A stretch of 64,000 bases of DNA. Origin: DASYML01 sp036399835. GTDB taxonomy: Bacteria; Acidobacteriota; Blastocatellia; Pyrinomonadales; Pyrinomonadaceae. The translations under genes and the position numbers were made by a program. The notes below the pieces were generated by a model. That model saw only the letters and a list, made by a program, of their open reading frames with translations. It did not search any database and was not told the DNA's origin. Below are positions 60,472 through 64,000 of this stretch, in pieces. How positions within the stretch are numbered: the stretch's first letter is position 1; every line of letters starts with the position of its first letter. Location: assembly GCA_036399835.1 (NCBI GenBank), contig DASWMI010000068.1:17848-81847 (forward strand), in the 5' to 3' direction.

Positions 60472-60597
60472 TAAGGGATTTTCGATTTGCGATTTTGAAT
60501 TTGCGATTTGGGAGACGGGAAATTTTAAATTCAGAAATCCCGCAACCCGAATCTCCGGGCCAGCTTTAATCGAGAATCTAAAATCGAAAATTCAATA
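60472..60597. repeat. Heptamer-based inverted repeat (GATTTGC/AAATCGA family)
   Basis: GATTTGC, GATTTTG, AATTTGC, GATTTGG run on the left; AATCGAG, AATCTAA, AATCGAA, AATTCAA on the right, with a 60-nt centre. The remaining gap to ribA (60598-60913) holds one TGGTCCA at 60817 and no gene. Confidence 0.8.
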
Positions 60598-60913
60598 GGC
60601 CCATCTTAACGCGCAAGGCTTCATGGGGGCAATAAATCTGTGGCTGGAAGAAAGGTGAAATGGCTGGCATGAGCAAGGGAAAGTGTCGGACGGATGGCTC
60701 TGTCAATTATCTTTTGCGCCGCCGCCGCAAAAGCTGAGAGGCTCTGCCCGCGGCGGCCCGCCTTGTGGCGGCACGCGCTTATTCCTATAATCTTATGGCT
60801 TCGCAAATCCAAAGTATGGTCCAGCCTTTGAGTGCTCTGCCAGATTTGGCGCTAAGGCTGGTCAGGATGGATAAAGAGCAGCGAAGCCGGAGCGTAACAG
60901 TTTTCGAGGAGTT

Positions 60914-61558
60914 GTGAATTTGAAGGAAGAGATAACGGCTACAATCACATGCCCCTGGTCCAAACAGGAACTCACGGTTGAGCGCAAGGCGGATGCGCGT
61001 CTGCCTACGGAGCTGGGCGAATTCAGAATCGCGGGCTACCGCTCGAAGACGAGCGAAGAAGAGTTTGTCGTGCTTTACAAAGGCGACTTGCATCCTGAGA
61101 TTCCGACGCTCGTGCGTATACATTCGCAGTGTTTGACGGGCGACGTCTTCGGCTCTGTCAAGTGCGACTGCGGGCGGCAGCTACATCGCGCGATGGAGTT
61201 GATCGAAGCCGAAGGGCGCGGCGCTATCGTCTATCAGCAGCAGGAAGGACGCGGCATCGGTATCATCAACAAGATACGCGCCTATGCTTTGCAGGATGAG
61301 GGCGCGGACACGGTCGAAGCCAACGAGCGGCTGGGCCTGGCCGTGGACCTGCGCGAATACAGGCAGTGTGCCGAAGTGCTTTTCGATCTGGGCCTCTGCC
61401 ATGTCCGCGTGATGTCGAACAATCCTCTCAAGATTCGCGCGATGGAGGAGGCGGGGCTGGTCGTCGTGGACCGCGTGCCGATTGAGATTGACACGCCGCA
61501 GTGCGCCAAAAATTATCTGCGGACGAAGAAGGAGAAGATGGGCCACCTGCTCAAGTAA
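60914..61558 (+). CDS. ribA: GTP cyclohydrolase II
   Basis: A 214-aa enzyme opening GTP for riboflavin synthesis. The zinc ligands are complete: SQCLTGDVFGSVKCDCGRQL near residue 73. QQEGRGIGIINKIRAYALQD near 108 and MSNNPLKIRAMEEAGL near 165 are typical. GTG at 60914 sits close to GAGGAG (60906-60911); a TTG at 60920 has better spacing, so the true N terminus may be two residues shorter. This is the only intact GCH II motif seen, and it complements the degenerate domain in the ribB fusion gene at 1-1050. Confidence 0.95.
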   Translation: MNLKEEITATITCPWSKQELTVERKADARLPTELGEFRIAGYRSKTSEEEFVVLYKGDLHPEIPTLVRIHSQCLTGDVFGSVKCDCGRQLHRAMELIEAEGRGAIVYQQQEGRGIGIINKIRAYALQDEGADTVEANERLGLAVDLREYRQCAEVLFDLGLCHVRVMSNNPLKIRAMEEAGLVVVDRVPIEIDTPQCAKNYLRTKKEKMGHLLK

Positions 61559-61612
61559 GAGATAAGAGATTTGTCTTGAGCGAAAAGTAGAACAGGCCGC
61601 GAGATAAACAGA

Positions 61613-61645
61613 GGGGCCGAGAATCTTTCAAAGATTCTCGGCCCC
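61613..61645. terminator. Bidirectional terminator between ribA and the TPR genes
   Basis: GGGGCCGAGAATCTTT (61613-61628) faces AAAGATTCTCGGCCCC (61630-61645), giving a stem of at least 14 bp. On the plus strand TGCTGTTGTTTAAG follows. It lies between convergent ribA and the TPR gene. Confidence 0.85.
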
Positions 61646-61720
61646 TGCTGTTGTTTAAGATGAGAGAGAGGCCGGACGTGCAATTCGTGTTTGGGAGCTT
61701 TGCCTTTAAGCTCCTTCCGG

Positions 61721-62761
61721 CTATTGCTTCTGGCTGCGCAGGTCTTTGATGATGCCGCGGACCTTCTCGGCATCGGGCGCTTTCGGGTCTTGCTTCAGAT
61801 AAAGCTCCAGCTCGTCGGCGGCCTTGGCAAACTCTTTCTTGCTCCAGTAAATTCCGCCGAGGTATCTATGCGCCTGCGCCATGTTGGTCTTGCCGTCCTT
61901 GACAGCCGCCAGCAGCTCCGTTTCCGCCTCGTCATTTTTTCTCTGGCCGACCAGCGCCAGCCCCAGATAATAATGTGCGACCGGCGAAGCGTCGTTCTTC
62001 TTGAGCGCCGCGCGCAACTGCTCTTCGGCCTCCGCATACTTCTTCTGATTCCAGAGCGCGATACCATAATTGAGACGCGGGACGAACTCTTCGGGCGTCA
62101 GCTTAACGGCCTGCTGAAGCGGGTCTAGGGCCTTGTCCGACTGGTTGAGCGTGAGATACTGCGTGCCAAGCTCGTTGAGCGCGAGGGCGAAGTTCGGATG
62201 AAGAGCGATGGCGCTATTAAGCTGTTCGACGGCCTTTTTGTGATCGCCTTTGCTGGATAGCTCAAGCGCCTTGTTATAAAGGTCCACGGCCTGCTTCGGG
62301 ACATTGGCGAGCAGCGGGTTTGGACCTTTGGCGCTGCCCTTAGGTCGCAGCGTGATGGGGACGTTGATGTTCTGCGCGGCGGCGTAGCCACCAAAGGCGC
62401 TCGTTCCTGTTATCGTCAACTGTTCCATCACAGGCTCGTACTCCTGTCCGGCGTCAACCATAATCGTATAGTTTCCGGCAGGCAGAGAGTTGAAGGCGAA
62501 TGTCCCGTCATCCTCTGTCGGAACTGTGCGCGTCCCTATGATATTACTGTCGAGCCTGACTTTGATGGGCGTTGACAGAGGCTTGCCCGAAGGCGTGACA
62601 ATGCGGCCACGAATAATATGCTGGCCGCTGCTGGAAGGAAGCCCGCGACTGCTGCCGACTCCCTGCGCGTGTGCAAAGAGCAACGGAGCAAAGATCAGAA
62701 TCAGGGCGAGCGGAAAACGAAATGGATGACGAGGGGCGCTTGGCCCTGAAGAGACAGACAT
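61721..62761 (-). CDS. Secreted TPR protein with carboxypeptidase-regulatory-like domain
   Basis: A 346-aa exported protein with a signal peptide at about 1-33 (FPLALILIFAPLLFAHAQG). Residues 45-135 are a CarboxypepD_reg-like beta sandwich (IIRGRIVTPSGKPLSTPIKVRLDS; TFAFNSLPAGNYTIMVDAG). Residues 165-335 hold four to five TPR units such as ALNELGTQYLTLNQSDKALD and AHYYLGLALVGQRKNDEAETE. It is a close paralog of the next gene upstream (62806-63876), same order of domains, so a tandem duplication. Both end in KDLRSQ. Confidence 0.8.
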   Translation of the reverse strand: MSVSSGPSAPRHPFRFPLALILIFAPLLFAHAQGVGSSRGLPSSSGQHIIRGRIVTPSGKPLSTPIKVRLDSNIIGTRTVPTEDDGTFAFNSLPAGNYTIMVDAGQEYEPVMEQLTITGTSAFGGYAAAQNINVPITLRPKGSAKGPNPLLANVPKQAVDLYNKALELSSKGDHKKAVEQLNSAIALHPNFALALNELGTQYLTLNQSDKALDPLQQAVKLTPEEFVPRLNYGIALWNQKKYAEAEEQLRAALKKNDASPVAHYYLGLALVGQRKNDEAETELLAAVKDGKTNMAQAHRYLGGIYWSKKEFAKAADELELYLKQDPKAPDAEKVRGIIKDLRSQKQ

Positions 62762-62805
62762 TTCAGCGACTCCTTAGCAGAAGGTTGACTGGTTTCAGCC
62801 CGGGT

Positions 62806-63876
62806 TTATTCCTGGCTGCGCAGGTCTTTGACAGTAGCCCGAATCTTCTCGGCGTTCTGCGCGCCCGGCGATAGGCGCAGATACATCTCAAGCTCGTCGG
62901 CGGCCAGCTTATACTCTTTCTTTCTCCAATAGAGGCCGCCCAGATAATAACGGGCCAGCGCCATCTGGTCGCCGCCGATGGTCGCCGCGCGCTGCAACTC
63001 CTTTTCCGCCTCATCATGCCTGCGCTGCTGGATCAAACTTATCCCCAGATAGAGATGAGCGGGCGCGGAGTTGTCGTTCTTCTTGAGAGCCTGACGCAGT
63101 TGCTCTTCGGCCTCTGCGAAATCCTTTTTCTCAAGGAGCGCGATGCCGTAATTAAGTCGCGGGCTGAAAGCTTCTGGCGCGAGCCTGACGGCTGAGCGCA
63201 AAGCCTCTGCGGCCTTTCCGGCCTCGCCGATTTTCAGATACTGCACGCCAAGCTCGTTGAGCGCCAGCGAAAATTCCGGGTAATAAGTGAGAGCCTCTTT
63301 TAATTGCGCGATAGCTTTTTTGCCATCGCCCGCCTGGACCGTCGCCATCGCTTTCTGATAAAGACCGCGCGCAGGCTCAGGGACAGCGGCGAGCGCCGCG
63401 TTAATCACTCCGGGCTTGGTCGAAGCGGCTGAGGTGCGTTTGGGTTGTAGATAAATCTGCAAGCGATAAGAGCGTGGGCTGGAAGGCAGGACGATGCCCG
63501 AACGGGTGTCTACCGCTTCGGTGTCTATAAAGACGCTCTCGCGCGTCGTCTCGTAATCCTGTCCGCCCTCGACGACTACGGTGTAAGAACCGGGCAGTAG
63601 AGACCTGAAGCTAAACGAGCCATTAGGGTCTGCCAGCACGAAAATCTCTCCGTAGCGCAAACTCTCAAGCCTGACCTTGATCTGCGAGTCTGCGCGCTGG
63701 CCCGAAGGGAAATAAATGCGGCCCTGAATGATATGCTTGCCGCCCGTGCCCGTCATATCCACGCCGCCGCCGCCCTGCGCACGGGAAACATTCAAAGACC
63801 CGCCCAAGAGCAGCACGAAGCAGAGCGCACTCAGCCAAGCTCCCGGATAACCTGAGCTACCTGCCAGGCCAAACAT
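62806..63876 (-). CDS. Secreted TPR protein with carboxypeptidase-regulatory-like domain, paralog
   Basis: A 356-aa protein with a signal peptide at about 1-33 (SALCFVLLLGGSLNVSRA). The beta sandwich (IIQGRIYFPSGQRADSQIKVRLES; SFSFRSLLPGSYTVVVEGG) is at about 45-140 and the TPR units (ALNELGVQYLKIGEAGKAAEA, AHLYLGISLIQQRRHDEAEKE) at about 175-345. It shares order and wording with the gene 44 bp downstream. The two probably form an operon. Roles in surface polysaccharide or protein complex assembly are possible but unproven. Confidence 0.8.
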   Translation of the reverse strand: MFGLAGSSGYPGAWLSALCFVLLLGGSLNVSRAQGGGGVDMTGTGGKHIIQGRIYFPSGQRADSQIKVRLESLRYGEIFVLADPNGSFSFRSLLPGSYTVVVEGGQDYETTRESVFIDTEAVDTRSGIVLPSSPRSYRLQIYLQPKRTSAASTKPGVINAALAAVPEPARGLYQKAMATVQAGDGKKAIAQLKEALTYYPEFSLALNELGVQYLKIGEAGKAAEALRSAVRLAPEAFSPRLNYGIALLEKKDFAEAEEQLRQALKKNDNSAPAHLYLGISLIQQRRHDEAEKELQRAATIGGDQMALARYYLGGLYWRKKEYKLAADELEMYLRLSPGAQNAEKIRATVKDLRSQE

Positions 63877-63962
63877 ATAGCCAACTCCTTTTCAAATATG
63901 ATGAAGGACAGAGAGTGAAAAACCGAGGAGCGACGGGGGATAGGATAGCGCAAAAAAAGAAG

Positions 63963-64000
63963 AGGGAGAAGCGCGAAAAACGTTTTTCGCGCTTCTCCCT
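63963..64000 (-). terminator. 38-nt perfect palindrome, terminator of a gene beyond the right edge
   Basis: AGGGAGAAGCGCGAAAAAC and its exact complement fill 63963-64000 with no loop base. On the minus strand it is followed by CTTCTTTTTTTGCGC, a good T-run. It should end a leftward transcript from right of the window, before the TPR gene's promoter. Confidence 0.85.

Larger units (their letters stand above)
152..60963. repeat. Dispersed palindrome TGGWCCA, about 65 copies
   Basis: By-eye scan found TGGTCCA or TGGACCA at about 65 places. Examples: 152, 2659, 4491, 7921, 9145, 12806, 17419, 22281, 28162, 36694, 40366, 43675, 47800, 52178, 56760, 58611, 60817 and 60957. About 8 are expected at this base composition. 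Copies occur in all three codon frames (LVQ, WS, GP) and in at least ten intergenic gaps. Two stretches, 22.3-27.5 kb and 28.5-34.3 kb, have none. The core GGWCC is the AvaII recognition sequence. Confidence 0.85.

Overview
This 64 kb window is bacterial chromosome from a GC-rich (about 58-60% by eye) Gram-negative organism. The gene style fits Acidobacteriota, perhaps class Blastocatellia. That placement is an inference from the mix of a beta-propeller hybrid-type histidine kinase, a PEP-CTERM protein, DUF4292/LolA-like lipoprotein genes, a PilT/PilNOP machine and many secreted Ala/Gly-rich proteins; no rRNA or other marker is present to prove it. No rRNA, tRNA, CRISPR array, insertion sequence or prophage was seen. 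Almost every gene is a normal chromosomal one and most are on the minus strand.

Layout. 1-3.8 kb: hemW, cmk, ribE and a RibBX-type gene cut by the left edge. 4-11.5 kb: a dipeptidase, a small membrane protein, a response regulator/histidine kinase pair and a PEP-CTERM protein. 11.7-17 kb: acetyl-CoA synthetase, a PilZ-like protein, an AI-2E family permease and an unknown membrane protein. 17-22 kb: carA, a YIP1-TPR protein, signal peptidase I, an HU-like protein and a site-2 protease. 22-28 kb: a helical membrane protein, a REC-GGDEF protein, a Crp/Fnr regulator, YacG, a TlpA-like lipoprotein and pyruvate kinase. 28-34 kb: a radical SAM protein, then a five-gene lipoprotein/ABC cluster (lipoprotein, FtsX-type permease, ATPase, small membrane protein, LolA-like protein) that looks like a lipoprotein-sorting or envelope-export module. 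34-41.7 kb: HD hydrolase, GlcD-like oxidase, secreted proteins, a 46-aa metallothionein-like protein, LarA and a CDF metal exporter. 41.9-47.4 kb: one 1848-aa secreted surface protein with a duplicated architecture. 47.8-55.7 kb: a zinc-ribbon protein with pilT, then thiE, an M15 peptidase, typA, trmL, a cupin and a 44-aa Lys/Gly-rich protein with a near-perfect promoter. 56-60.5 kb: pilN, pilO, a PilP/GspC-like protein and a pseudopilin, next to an FHA-GGDEF protein. 60.9-64 kb: stand-alone ribA and two tandem TPR paralogs.

How parts connect. Riboflavin synthesis is split: the left-edge RibB fusion has lost the zinc cysteines of its GTP cyclohydrolase II half, and an intact RibA sits near the right edge. 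Two GGEEF proteins with intact I-sites, a PilZ-like protein and type IV pilus genes suggest c-di-GMP-linked surface behaviour. A metallothionein and a CDF exporter lie within 3 kb of each other.

Two sequence-level signals cut across the genes and are the most unusual content. First, the palindrome TGGWCCA occurs about 65 times (about 8 expected), in all reading frames and in intergenic DNA, like a highly iterated palindrome. Second, at least ten intergenic gaps hold degenerate tandem heptamers folded into inverted repeats, each locus with its own consensus but the same 7-nt period.
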